Shown here: piece by piece, positions 20,980 to 35,570 of the stretch
How positions within the stretch are numbered: the stretch's first letter is position 1
Layout of the letters: each line of letters opens with the position of its first letter
Assembly (NCBI GenBank): GCA_035610365.1
Contig: CM069435.1
Coordinates: 87,267,389-87,331,388 of the forward strand
Length of the DNA: 64,000 nt
Reading direction: 5' to 3'
Source of the DNA: Aquatica leii
Lineage: Eukaryota; Arthropoda; Insecta; Coleoptera; Lampyridae
The notes under the pieces: model-generated
The model's database searches: none
The model's input: the letters and a program-made list of their open reading frames with translations, nothing else
Told to the model about the DNA's origin: nothing
Translations under genes and position numbers: made by a program

Positions 20980-21544
20980 GATGAATAGGGTGTTCTATGG
21001 GAGGGGATATTATAGCGATATGGGTGCAGTCAATCGCTCCAATAACCCCTAGCAAACGGGATTTTTCAAAAAATCTTAAAAAGCAATCGACTCAAATTTC
21101 CATTACTTTAGTTAGAAACATGTACATACTTTTGTTGTGCACTTTGTAGTTTATTTTATCTTTTCAGAAAAACAACCCACCTGTCGAGTAATCGATCCAC
21201 CATAACTTCTGTTATTTCTGTTAGGATGATGCTAATAGTAGGTTTTGTTTCATAACCATTTGAAAATTGTTACCAACACATTTTTGGTAATTTCCATTAG
21301 CGAAGAAATACAATGCTACAAAAACCTAACTTTCGTGTTAGTTAATTACTTATGAAAATAAATAAGAAGGTACTTTTAAATGAATTGGTACTGCTGTTAC
21401 TCTTTCAGCTTGCTTCATGTTTGGCCCCACTTCATTAATCAAGTAATGCACCAAATCTTTTGTTAAACGGTATGTTTCAACAAAAGACCTGCCACATATT
21501 GAGAAAGGATCGCTACTTTCTCTTAAAACCCTTCTTTCAATCAT
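20980..21544 (-). pseudogene. HARBI1-like transposase fragments
   Basis: The N-terminal exon (21350-21544) has RRVLRESSDPF, a SFVETYRLTKDLVHYLINEV helix and TAVPIHLKV, all HARBI1 family features. Further pieces toward 21000 include LLGVIGAIDCTHIAI, which carries the first catalytic Asp of the DDE triad. Frame breaks between the pieces make it non-functional. Confidence 0.7.
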
Positions 21545-22002
21545 CTCCCTATGCTCTACTGCAATTACAAATCAATCAGAAAAAGTTTTATAAGTTAACT
21601 TCTTAAGTAATTGTATAAACATCTTTGTAATAAATTATACATAAACAAATACTTACAATCCGCATTTTCTAATTGATTTAGAATAAAAACATTAATTAAT
21701 TCGTTGTAAGTCATTTTTTCTTTTAATCACTATCTCAACGTCACCTATTAAACCACTTGTTATGTTTTCAATTATAAAAGTTATGAAAACCATTATTTTA
21801 AAGTTCATGTTAAAATAACGATTTGTGAAAACGATACGTAATACCGGTTTGGCGAAAACCTTTATGTTATTTCATAACGGCCACCTTTAAAATAAAGTTT
21901 GTGATACATAATAGACCTGAATATGTATTTAAAATATCTTGAAATAAATGAAAATCGAATAAACAATGCTTTCTGTCCGTGTACAACAATCTACAGTAAC
22001 AC

Positions 22003-22307
22003 CAGGTGCGGTTTCAGAGAGGGGGCCGGAGGGGCTATGCCCCCCCCCCCCCCGACATTGAAAATAATACTGAAGTTTTTCTCACTTTGTATGTGATACA
22101 TTCGCTTTTTTATAGTTGTATAACTTATGATGCTTTATCGCTTGCAAGTAAAAGCTTGGTGCATAACGAAGTGTTATTCAATTTTATATTAACGCCATAT
22201 TCAATACATTATTATTTAAAAATGTGATGAGCACCGTCACAACCCCCCCCCTCCCCGGTTTAAACTGATGGAGCCCCCACCGAAATAAACTGCTGGAGCC
22301 GCGCCTG
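22003..22307. mobile_element. hAT-type MITE with GC-rich ends
   Basis: Ends are CAGGTGCGGTTTCAG and, inverted, CAGGCGCGGCTCCAG. They are flanked by an 8-bp duplication with one mismatch (AGTAACAC at 21995-22002, AGTAAAAC at 22308-22315). It contains two C runs (from about 22040 and 22243) that are the only strongly GC-rich patches nearby. It is non-coding. A similar end (CAGGCGCGGATACAG) occurs alone at about 25190. Confidence 0.75.
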
Positions 22308-22669
22308 AGTAAAACTAAGCAAAACAATATTATCGCATTCTTGCACTTTGTACGTGTTGTTTACTAATAAACGATCCTGAATTGGGTCATTGGGTTTTCA
22401 TCCTACGAATCTATATAGACTGAACAGGGCCGTCTTAAATTTTAATATTAATTTTTCTCGAAAACAATAAAGAATGAACTTTATGTTTATAATGCAAATA
22501 TCCTCTAAATCATTACAGCTATCTAACATTACGAGATTATTAGTTACACCTGTTACACCCTGTATAAAGCATTAAAAATTTTTTATATTTATAAAAACAA
22601 TGGTATTAGCATACGTTTTGTCCAGTTTAACACATGTTCTAAAGAATTAAAAATACGCAAAAATTTTTT

Positions 22670-24307
22670 AGCTTTTTGCCCTATTCTTGATACATAACTG
22701 TCATTGATTTAAGTTCTTTTATAATAGAAGAAATAAAAAAAAATCGATTTAGATATAAATGATGTAAGAGGATATGGCTATGATAACGGTGGTGCGTGGT
22801 AAAAATTGCGGTTTGCAGAAAATTCTTTTTGATCTGAATATGCGAGCGTTCTATATGCCCTGTGCCACTCACACATTAAATTTAATTATTAATGATGCTG
22901 CAAAAGTTAATCACGAAACAGTTCGTTTCTTCAGTTTAGTTTATGAATTATACAAATATTTTTCTGTGTCTACTAAACGTTGGAATATCGTTAAACAACA
23001 CTTAGTTAATTTTACTTTAAAATCATTATCTGACACGAGATGGTGAAGCAGAATTGATGCAATAAATAAGTCACTGTTTAAAAAGTTACCAGAAATATAC
23101 GACGCATTATACGACATAACAAATTCAGATAGATTTGATGGTGTTTAGGGAATAAAATATCAACATTTACGTTTATATATTTAGTTCACATCATGTATGA
23201 AGTTTAAGTGCCAGCTAATTTTGTAAATAAAAGTTTAGGTATAATTAAAAGCTATGAATATGCGTACAATGGGTTCTAGAAGCTTTACAAAAATTAAAAC
23301 AATTTTTGCTCGAATTCCGTACAGATGAGAAACTTATTAATGGCGTTATTACTGCAAACAGGTTAGATGTGGTACCCAATTTTTAAACAGCCACCTCTTT
23401 ACGACGTCGACAAAAAACTAAACAGTTCGATTACGAACATAAAGATGAACCAATTTCAGATCCTAAAACATTATAAAAAATTAACTTTTTTTACTGCATT
23501 CTTGATCAAGCATTAATTTTAGTCAATGAAAGATTTTTCTTATTAAAAAATCACATAGACGTCTTTCATTTTCTATACCATTATATACATACTATACACC
23601 TGAAAAATCGCAACTAAGGCTTTCGTGCAAGAAGAACTGAGACTTAACGATAACTTAGATGGAGATTTATATTTTATAATGATTTAATTGCAGTATATTC
23701 AAACTTAGCAGTTGCTATTCGGATTCTATTCACTTTACTAGTATCTGTTGTCACTGCAGAAAATGCTTCTTCAAATTAAAGCTAATAAAAAATTATTTAA
23801 GGTCGACCATGAGTCAAGAACGGTTATCAAATTTATCTATGATCTAAATAGAATTATCTATATTAGGACAAATAGGTATTCACCATTTCATAAAAAAATT
23901 TGCCGACATGAAGGCTCGAAATGTGGATTTTTTGTTACCAATTTTTTAATTTGTGAAAAGATTTTATTTTGTAATATTAGGTAGGTCTACCTAACAGTTC
24001 TGACAAAAATAATTTATTATTTATTTGCTAGAAGTAACTTGCAAAGGAGAATAAATTACACGTCGGAAACTTTTTTGTTATTGTTAAGAATTATACTATT
24101 GCATTTATATACATATGTAACAACATACCTGGTATATTGATTTGATTTGTACATTTTACCATTTTTATATTTCTTATATTATTGTCATCTGAATAGATGT
24201 TTGCTTGTTTTTATTTAACAACACCAAACAATTTTTTGAATTATAATTTTCATTGGCGCCATGAAAATTTTTGCACACAGGCGCCACTAAGCATCGGCGC
24301 GGCACTG
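22670..24307 (+). pseudogene. Decayed hAT (DUF4371-type) transposase, C-terminal part and right end
   Basis: Pieces in order are RAFYMPCATHTLNLIINDAAK (22841), LKSLSDTRW (23019) with LPEIYDALYDITNSDRFDG after it, and a dimerisation-type tail near 23750 (AENASSNLKLIKNYL, then MSQERLSNLSM). Multiple stops and frameshifts. The sequence ends at 24307 with CGGCGCGGCACTG, whose inverse CAGTGCCGCGCCG is a typical hAT terminus. Same orientation as the N-terminal part at 18490-19235. Confidence 0.7.
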
Positions 24308-26090
24308 AGCGTAATACACAAAAACTTTGGAAGAGCAATAAAAATGCAATGTTTAATTAGTAATAAAATAATTTTGTTTGCTCCAGCAAGAACAAATAAC
24401 AGATTCCGATTTTTTTAGACGCTTCAGATCACACCTTCTGCTACTCATCTGAAAATAATACGTTGGCACCCAAGGCTAGGTCAAAAACTTTTTGTTATTG
24501 AAACTATACTCCCAAATTTAGGTCGGGGTTCAAAACTAACGTCGTGTAACTATCGAGCTGGTTGCAGTGGTTGGACATAATAGTATAAGAACGGTATAAG
24601 GATACAGCGAAAAATTTTACAGAATATATTGTACTATATGATAGAATATGTTAACTTTGCGAGTTAATTCTCTAGTGCTACTTCGTATCCAATTTTCAAA
24701 TTGAAGCAGAAATAAAACAGGTTGTTCAATTTAGTTCTAGAAATATTTAGTATTTATATTTCTTACATTGCACATTTCTTTTGTTTGTTTAGTTTTTGTT
24801 GCAACAAGATAATCGTAATCAAGTACAAAAAGTACATTTTAAGTTAGGTCAGTGTCAAAACGAAGAAATAAAGATTGATAATTATTTATTTATTGTAATT
24901 ATTTTATTAACGCTTTTTGTAGATGATTGAGAATTAAAACAAAAATCAACACAATAAGTTTTAAAATACAATTTCTCAGAATTGACCGCATAGTTCAAGA
25001 TTATACTGTGGTTCAAGTCAACAATCGCCAATCTTCACTTATTTAAATAGTCAGGACCGGCTTGAAAACTTTAATTGCAAATATTTTGAAAATCAGCCAC
25101 TTATTTAGACCAAGTCTGTAAAGAAAAAATTTTCTTTAACATCACAAGAAAACTATTCGAGTTTGTAGTCGTATATCAGAAACAAACAGGCGCGGATACA
25201 GAATTTTTTAGAGGGGTAGCAATTTTACCTATATTGTTTAGTGGAAGGGGGGCAATTTATGTGTGATTTTTACTTAGATCGTTTAGGGAGGGCGTGCAAT
25301 TTTTATGTGGTTTTATCTATATTTCAGAAATACATTTGAAACATATTTAGTTAAGTACTTCGAACGTGAATGCAATTGCTCACATAGCCCCCCCCCCCCC
25401 AAATTAGTTGAATTTATGGAGGCTAAACCGGAAACGTTATACAAAATTATTACCACATAAGACTTCGTTAAATTAAGTTGTTATTCTAAAAACTGCACAT
25501 TCTTTCAAAGTACATTGAGAACACAAAGATAACGTATTTACAGATATTTAAATGAAGTGATGTTACGTAAGTCAGTCAAAATAAATAACACAATAACAAG
25601 CGTATTGTGAAAATTAAAAAATTCATGTAAATATGTAGGTTATTGTTCATGTATAGAGACAAACTTGAAAACAAAACCATAATTATGATTACTACAAACA
25701 ATGATTTTCTATGTAGCAGCAGCATACGTCCGGCCCGTTCTTTAATGGTGATATCCGTAATTTCAATAAGCGGCGTGCACTGTTCTTTACAAAATTATAA
25801 GCAGTTTTAAAATTTTTCTTCCAATTTTGACTATAAAAAAAATTATAAAAGCTTGTATCGAAATGATATTTTGGTATGAGGTTTAGTGATACTTGAGATA
25901 ACCATAAAAGTTTCAAACATGCAGTTGTATAATACAGTGCGTTCTGTATTAAAGATGCAGAACTTCAAAGTGGTATAACTCATCTAGCAGAAAATCAAAT
26001 TCTTTATTAAAATCAGTTAGAATTAGTTCCCTATTTAATTCTCTCGAACCCAGAAGGATCCAATGCCATTCTACATCCTCATTCAAATCT
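24308..26090. other. Mostly non-coding stretch
   Basis: No gene recognised. A single CAGGCGCGGATACAG motif at about 25190 followed by G-rich words and a C run at about 25389 resembles one end of the GC-rich MITE type seen at 22003-22307, but I found no partner end. Confidence 0.4.
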
Positions 26091-26094
26091 TCCA

Positions 26095-26300
26095 TTATAG
26101 AGCTTGAAGCGAAAACTTTATTTTATGACTTTTTTTCAAGAAAATTTGACGTTGCTTTTAGAGTCTTCTCTCTGCTTTTTTCAGGAGTGTCCATTGCCGA
26201 TGCAACCGCATCCTTTGATAAGTAGCTTTTTAAAGTGCTTTCACAAACGAGACAATAGTCATCCAAAAAATGTATATATTTTCGGTCTATTATGCTAGAA
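26095..26300 (-). other. Possible decayed coding exon of unknown family
   Basis: The minus strand gives a non-random-looking stretch, DYCLVCESTLKSYLSKDAVAS followed by MDTPEKSREKTLKATSN. Across a frame break around 26100 comes EDLNEDVEWHWILLGSREL. There is no start, splice context or known domain I can name. It could be a fragment of a transposon-encoded protein or an old gene exon. Confidence 0.3.
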
Positions 26301-26410
26301 AAATAAATACTTATTAAAGTTCCAGGATTGTAAAGCAACTTAAAGTTGATTGCTGATGTGTTGACCTGTACAAATAAAATTCCAATGTACCTATAAGAGC
26401 ACGAACACAT

Positions 26411-26960
26411 ATGAACAAGATCTAACAGTATAAAAACACATCAGTCAGTAAAGACCAAAACCATTAAGTTCTTGCTTATATAAAGTAATCTTTTGCATGC
26501 TATCGTAAATTTCTTTGATTCCATTACTAATCTAAGGTAGTCATGTTAAATACAACTTGATTGAAAGTATACAGACATTTTTTTATAGCTTAACTACAGT
26601 GAATATCAATGAGCAAGATTTTTCTCTTATAGATTAAGGCATTTTATAAATTCAAAAAAAATTTGTAGTTAATACAGGTGAAACCTTCCTCAAGTATCTA
26701 GTTGTCTGAACCCATTACTTCTTAATATTGTTTACGACAAAGGCAGTAACGTTAAATATAAATACCAACACAAAACCTCACCAAGATTATTACCCGTGGA
26801 ATAATCTAAAAAGAAAAAGTGTATCATTGATATATATATATATAAATAACTACATAAAAAACATTATATTTCTTGTATATCTAACATAACCTAATCTTTA
26901 TAAACTACACATTCAAATTAACAGAACGTTCTTAAAACATTACTGCAAAAATAAAGAAAA
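26411..26960. other. Non-coding stretch with a short TA microsatellite
   Basis: AT-rich flank of the acidic-protein gene. A run of TA dinucleotides lies at about 26830-26846. Confidence 0.4.
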
Positions 26961-27031
26961 TACTTAAATTTATTCATAAGAAAAACCACTTATGTAACAA
27001 AAAGAAAAATCCCAACGCAAATTTAACCGTA

Positions 27032-27517
27032 TCAAACATCAGCAGTTCGATTCGTATCGACCCCTCCCGAATCGTTCGTTTTAACGTCCCCGTTTGTTTT
27101 ATTCTCGGTTCTATCGGGCGTTGTTTTATTATGCACATCATCGTCACTTTCGTCAAAACTCTCATGAGGTAAATCTTGTTCAGACTCCGAAAACAAAACT
27201 GTGAATTGATTAAATGATGTTGATGTTGTGATAATAGAAATACCTTGTTCTAATCCTGATTCTGAAGCTTCGTTGTCTCCGTACTCATAATCCGAATCGG
27301 AGAGAAAGTCATCGTACTCGTCTGGTTGATAATCCTCATCATCGTCGGTGATGATATCGTAGTTATCATCCAGGAGCAGATCAGGATCTCCGATCGGTAA
27401 CCCCAGAGGGTTAAAATCATTAAAGTCGTCACCAGATAGATACTCCAGTTCTTCATCATCGTCTATGTAATCCTGCTTGTGGGGGTTGCCTACGAAGGAG
27501 TGTCGTTCAATGCCCAT
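27032..27517 (-). CDS. Acidic protein of unknown function, 161 aa
   Basis: The ATG at 27515-27517 follows an in-frame TAA nine bases upstream, so the start is secure, and the ORF is a single exon. An AATAAA lies about 60 bp beyond the stop on the minus strand, which supports a real transcript end. The protein is very rich in Asp and Glu (DDDEELEYLSGDDF, ITDDDEDYQPDEYDDF, FDESDDDVHN), with a Ser/Thr/Asn-rich tail and no signal peptide or membrane segment. Such sequences are usually disordered; a nuclear or chromatin-linked role is possible but unproven. I do not recognise a family. Codon use is GC-richer than its flanks, as expected for a real gene. Confidence 0.6.
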   Translation of the reverse strand: MGIERHSFVGNPHKQDYIDDDEELEYLSGDDFNDFNPLGLPIGDPDLLLDDNYDIITDDDEDYQPDEYDDFLSDSDYEYGDNEASESGLEQGISIITTSTSFNQFTVLFSESEQDLPHESFDESDDDVHNKTTPDRTENKTNGDVKTNDSGGVDTNRTADV

Positions 27518-27529
27518 TTCGTCTTAACG

Positions 27530-28334
27530 TCGTAATTTAAGCACCGTAAATTTCTCTAGAACAAAAACAAACTGTATGTGTGCAATTGGCCAGGTGCAGG
27601 TTAGACCATAAAACAAATTCGTCTATCACGTACCGACAGTGTTTTAAATTTAGGTACCAGAACGGGGTCTCAACATAAACGTAACTTACTACTTCTAACA
27701 ACGCAAATAAACGGGTAAATACTATATGGGTTTTTCTTCACCGAATTTGACGATCGCCAAATTTAATTTTGATTATAAACAGAAACGTTTTTGGCTCAAA
27801 TTAACGCAAACTTACCCCATAATTACTTGAAAAGGGCATTTAATGCGTTAGATTGTTGCAAAACGTGCACTTTTGTATATGAATGAATTGGTGATTGTTT
27901 TGTTATCGGCCGGGCAGGTGTGCATTTTTTTAGTTTAGTTTGTTACCGGTAGATGGCGTCACGTAAAATTTTCTTAAATTTTTGAAATATTTTTAATGCA
28001 AAACAGTAAACAATTATTCTACAAACGCCAATTTAAAAAAAATGGAAACAGATTTGCAACCAGAAATAAATTAAAATCAAAACAGTTAAAATACTGTTTA
28101 CAATTAAAAAAATATGTAGTAAACATCTCTCCTCGACGTTTAATTACTATAGGTCTTCATTTTTGGCTTTATTCTTTTAATTTGATTTCTAGCTGACTAA
28201 ATAAAAAAAACACGCATTTTTGTATATTACATTTTATTATTATTGCAGTGCCCTTAAAGACGGCTGCGCGTTATACTATCCTCCAGTTGTGCCGAATATA
28301 CCGATAAATTATATACCTACCTGATATGTATTTG
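27530..28334. other. Intergenic stretch
   Basis: Upstream region of the acidic-protein gene and downstream region of the odorant receptor. The short frame at 27996-28196 has random-like composition. Nothing else recognised. Confidence 0.4.
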
Positions 28335-29636
28335 CTACCCATTTTTCATATTTTTTAACATCATAAAGAGTGAGTACGACATGCGCAGAAACTAAAAATA
28401 CAAATGTTTAAACTAACAAAACTATCATCAAGTTTACCGTTGCGAAAGTGGTTAAAGAAACGTTAAGCAATTTTAAGATTCTAAAAGCTATTGGCTTTTG
28501 CGCTTGTCTTATAATAATCATCAAAGATTTTTGTAAACTCAAGTTGGTACCAATAAAATCAACTTCGTAAGCTGCTACTGCGACCTTTTCGCTTTCGCGA
28601 ATTACGTTGTCGCCCGCTTTTGACATAAAAAACGAGGCACAAGTTACAGCGCTCCATTCCAAAAAAATCCTACCAGTTTCTAAATCCTGAAGTGGTAACT
28701 GGAACAGTACTTTGGTGATAAAGTTTGCAGGTACTTCCTTTTTACCTTACTAACGCGATAAATATTAAAACAAGTAACTATAGTAACGCTCCCAAGCCAA
28801 AGCAAAAGTATCACGCCAAAAGCAGTTTCTAACTCTTGTACAATTTTTAACGTAGTTACGTGGAAATCAACTGCTTGATTTATCGTTTTCTCGGTCATCA
28901 AAGTCTTTAACCGTTGTTGCAAAATTTTTAATTGCGTTGAGACGTAGTCTAAGACTCCGCTTATCAAGATAGTAAACGCAATGCCTGCGGCGCATTGGTA
29001 TATGACCGACAGTGACTGATATATTAAAAAAATATCAAAATTAGGACTTTGAGTCACGTCGATTAAGTATATGGTGCCGTAATGTAACTTCCATTCTTCA
29101 GGATTTGGTTTGGTAATGCGTAGCGTAAAAGAGTAGAGAATTTGAGTTCCGAGTGTTCCAGCAGATGCAATGCAAAAAACAATTAACTAGATATACGTTT
29201 GTGTCGAGTTGTGTAACAAAACTACTCACTTTATATTTTTTAACTTGATGCCATTTTTGTATTAGAATACGTTCGTCTTCAGTGTATGGGTAAAATGAGT
29301 CCCGACTTAGTTTGGTAAGAATCTCGGCAATTTTGTGACGATAGTACCAAAAATTAGGAGCACCGATCATTACTGAAAACGTTATAAGGTTATTAAAAAC
29401 CTACGTTTAAGTAGTGAGTTACAAATTCCTGATCCAATAAAAATCATGTAACTGTCCATAAAGCTGTCGAGATCTTTGTTTAGAATATCAATCAACTGTA
29501 AGAAGAAATACGCCATGAAACCAAAGAATATGACGGTGAAGGTATAAACTTTGTACGCGAAAGATGTGTGTTTTTCGATCGAAAGGCCTATGCTTTTTAG
29601 AATTAGTTTTTCAACGCGGAATAAATCGAGCGACAT
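28335..29636 (-). CDS. Odorant receptor (7tm_6), intact, 373 aa
   Basis: Five exons joined by GT-AG introns of about 32-60 bp: 29405-29636, 29230-29372, 28746-29186, 28438-28686, 28335-28391. The lengths sum to 374 codons with no internal stop. Insect odorant receptors are inverted seven-pass membrane channels that pair with Orco in sensory neurons. Seen here are several hydrophobic segments, including FTVIFFGFMAYFFL and LIVFCIASAGTLGTQIL. The conserved C-terminal signature region runs from DNVIRESEKVAVAAYE to IIIRQAQKPIAFRI and ends FLRMSYSLFMML in the short last exon. The stop of the P450 gene is only 147 bp upstream, but independent promoters are expected. I cannot name the ligand or an orthologue. 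Confidence 0.88.
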
Positions 29637-29782
29637 AGTTCGTGTGTCACTTTAAAGAGAAAGCGTGGTTAGTCTTTAAGCGATTGATTTTTTATTTAAA
29701 AAAACTGGTATAAAGCCGTACGCATTATTTATAAGTTGCGTGTGTTACCTATACTTAAACAATTACAATTTATACTCCTACT

Positions 29783-32286
<2,504 letters not shown>

Positions 32287-32645
32287 TCTGTATATAACAC
32301 ACGCACTCAGATAATCCGCTATATTAACTTTTTCTCCCGCTTAACTTTAATTATATTTTATAGTCGTTAATTACAAAGAAAAGAACCAATTACACCAGAC
32401 GTAAATTATCCGCAATAACAATAAAATTTAATTAATATTGAAAAAATGTAAATTAAATTATTTTCTTCTAAAAAAATGATTTACAATGTTATTTTTGTTG
32501 TAATTATTATATTAATGTTAAGCATTTTTTTTGTTTCTGTTTCGTTTTTTTTTATAGGACTAGTAAATGAAAGTTTCTGTGAACTTTGAAACTTTATATT
32601 AAAGAAAAGTTGTATTAGTTAATAACATAGCGAAAGTTTTTTTGA

Positions 32646-33239
32646 TAAATTAAAAAATTACTTTTGTGCTGAATTGTGTTCAGCATGTGCTACCTTGTGC
32701 CGTAAAAACAATTTTTTTTCTTCATTTATTTTACGGAGACTCAATTTTTACGATACCAAATAGCCCCGCCTTTTTCGATACAACCAAAAATTACTAGTGT
32801 GCAGAATTGTGCTCAGTATGTGCAAAATAATTGTTATTTCTTTTTATATGCAGATTTTATGAAACAACAAATTGTTTTTTCTCTTAATTTTAAAATATTT
32901 TATTTTTAAAATTATCAGAAAAAAAAACAAATTTGGTTTGATACTTTTGAGCACCACCAAGCACGGTGTCGTGTATTACTAGTGCTATGCGTACCACAGT
33001 TTGGGAAATGTAAAATTTGTAGATACAGTACAAGTTATCTCTTTTGGTAATTGTGTTTGCAAAAGCCTCTTTTCTTTCGTAGCTTTCTTGATGTTGATGT
33101 CTCTGGAACAGTTTTTCCTAAGTGCATTTTTAAGATGCATATTTTTTCTGTATACCTACTGCAAGTTGTAGCTTTCCTTTTCTCTATTAGGCTCGAATCA
33201 ATGCGAACGGACAAAAATCCTTACGGCAGTCTTTGAAAA
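32646..33239. other. P450 upstream flank, mostly non-coding
   Basis: Contains two similar short segments around 32660-32700 and 32790-32830 with GAATTGTG(T/C)TCAG(C/T)ATGTGC. These suggest a small diverged local repeat. No gene recognised. Confidence 0.4.
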
Positions 33240-33254
33240 GGTCGGTCCCGTAGT

Positions 33255-35570
33255 CAAATTGCAAGGTAAATCCTTACCTCACGCTTCAATTCTCGACGTT
33301 CCTATGAACCTACCCGCTGAGCTGAGGAGGCTATCTTTTCACAGAATTTCGACGATGCTTTCGATGAAATATTACATCTTGCTAATAAGCAATTAAAAGT
33401 CCAATTCCGCTTTTGCCCGCAGGACAAAGCAAACTGTCACTGGATTCTGGTCCTATATGATCCTACCAGTGCGGCCATTGTGTTAAAAAGCACAAGACTA
33501 AGAAATGCCTTAACACGAAACGCAAACTGCGTTCGTTATGACCATAAAGGTGAAGCGATGAAAGTATTAACCAGTACTTGCCCAACATATATAAAACGGC
33601 TCAACGCCAAGATTGCAAATACCTATTATGAAGAATAAAAAGTCACAATTAACTTCGAGGTTTGCGTTTGTGAATTTTCGCAATTCACGAGTTGCGACTT
33701 TCGAAAATATGAGTTTCTCCTTCGAAAACGACATTGATATCTTGCAGACACAAAAGCCATACGCGTTAAGTTGTGATCTAGGGTACAAGCTTGCTGACGC
33801 AGCTGCACCCTCCCACAGGATTTCGGCATTTTCTTCGATGCGGTACACTCAACTATTTAACGAATAACTGCACTGTAGTATCTACATCTTGGCAATCGTC
33901 AGCGTTTATTGACCGCCGAGTGAGAATGTAAGCATTCATCCCCAACACCTCGATAAAATTTTTGACGTTCATATCATATTAGCAGGTGACTTCAATTCGA
34001 AATCGCCGTTTTGGCACTCCCTGGTGACCGACAAGCGGGTACGATGCGTAGAGAACCTCGCGGGTGCACGTGTTGTGTTGTCAACGAACCACACCAACCT
34101 TTCATCTTCTCTAGGGTTGACAATCATTGACGTCACTTTAGCGTCTCATTCTGTTACCAGCAAAATCTTAAACTGGCGTGTTGCCCCAGAAGTGTCCACC
34201 GACTAATACGGTTTGAGTTAACCGTCGAAGTCCCTCGCCTAGAACCGATTCCTAAGAAAATCCTGGATTTCAAACACATAGATACCGTTCGCTTAAGCAC
34301 GACAATCACAAGCTTTATTCCTACATATCTTCCACATGTGGTGCTTTATTGTGCCATGATCCTGGATCTGTAGACACCGTCATTATAGTAAGTTGACCGA
34401 GATGATCATCAATTCTTGCCAACGTAGCTTATACCGCATAATACGAATAAGATTCCGCACTAATTTGCAAATAAGATTCCAACAAGACTGAGTGGTCACT
34501 AGCGATGATTTAATCGCAGTGGCTAGTAAAATTCGTAAAAGCATGTCTTGACGGAATACATTGTAATGCCCTACGTCTAATTGTACAACATTCCTTCTCT
34601 TTTACTGTTGAATAAAACTTGTTAATGTGGACTGTATATTTTTTATTGACTGTGAAATTCTTATTAACACTTATTTAAAAACTAATCGACTAAAAGCTTG
34701 TCCGTGTAGGATGTGGGTGACAACTGTGCTTCCTGTTAATAATCATTCACTATCTCGGTTAATGTCCAACCCCTCTCAACGCATGTAAAAAAATTATTTT
34801 CTACGCTACACATTATATTTGGCCTAAACATTTACGATCGTTCAACTTATGCATTAAATGTGGTTATTTGCCTACCAGCTGGAAAGTTGGTAAATTCATC
34901 ATCACTATTCTCAAACCTGAAAAGAAGGATCTCTGCTATCAGAACTTAGCAAAGTTTTTGAACGCGCCTCAAGAAAATTTCCGTCTGTTGGGTTTTCGAT
35001 TATTTTTAACAGTGCAGTTATACCCATGCTCACCTATGGTCTAGACATTTGGGACTTCGACATTCCCACGTGGTCAGGAAACTGGCCTTGCTATAATCCT
35101 TATTCCTTAGAACTATCCTCGGGGCTTATGGCACGGTTCCCGTAGATACCCTCTGCGTCATATCCAAGCATTCTCCCCTACATCTTCTTTTGCAGAACAT
35201 TTACTGTACCAAAGTTCTTGGCAAAGCTGACACGTGCAATTTCCTTGACCAGTACGTTTCACTCAAAGACTTTCCGTCCTTTTCGGTGACCAAGCGTCAC
35301 TTAAAGCACTTGATTTTGAGTGAATGGGACACTTCCCAAAAAGGACATAACGCCTACTTCTTTATTTCGGATATCCTTACCTGAGTCACAATGACCCAAA
35401 TTAATAACGCATTAGCGTTTTAGATGACGACAGATGTCCGTCGTGTAGCGTTCATGACACCCTAGCACACCGGATTCCCGCTTGTCGCAAATTCGATGAC
35501 GTTCGGTGTGAGGGTGACGATCAACCTCTATCCGGAATCCCCTCAAGTAGTTTAATGATAAAGTAGTTCT
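33255..35570 (+). mobile_element. Decayed non-LTR retrotransposon (R1/jockey-like)
   Basis: Broken coding pieces appear in the expected order. First is an ORF1-like segment near 33340-33610. An endonuclease part follows with LAGDFNSKSPFWHS at about 33979 and LTIIDVTLASHSVTSKILNW at about 34108. An RT entry motif follows (PTSWKVGKFIITILKPEKKD, about 34868), then an RT C-terminal region (VIPMLTYGLDIWDFD, about 35010, and the segment at 35190-35384). Last is a zinc motif with CPSC, HDTLAH and a final Cys at about 35432-35490. Stops and frame changes occur throughout and the RT catalytic core (YADD box) is missing, so it is an old relic. Confidence 0.75.

Larger units (their letters stand above)
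19718..21919. mobile_element. PIF/Harbinger-type element, 2.2 kb, decayed
   Basis: Inverted ends share CAGGTCTATTATGTATCACAA. They are followed on both sides by CCTTTAAAA- or CTTTATTTTAAAGG-like sequence. A 3-bp direct repeat AAT flanks them (19715-19717 and 21920-21922). Inside are a Myb/SANT-like gene remnant on the plus strand and HARBI1-like transposase pieces on the minus strand, the usual two-gene Harbinger layout. The duplication AAT rather than TWA is slightly unusual. The element splits the DUF4371 hAT relic. Confidence 0.8.

Noticed and set aside
22040-22060. Long C runs as a possible assembly artefact or G-quadruplex locus
   Set aside because: They sit symmetrically inside a hAT MITE with 8-bp duplications, so they are part of that element; no further claim made.
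28335-29636. The odorant receptor first seemed to have a frameshift in exon 3
   Set aside because: Re-reading the complement showed an extra base I had dropped; exon 3 is 441 bp and open, so the gene is intact.
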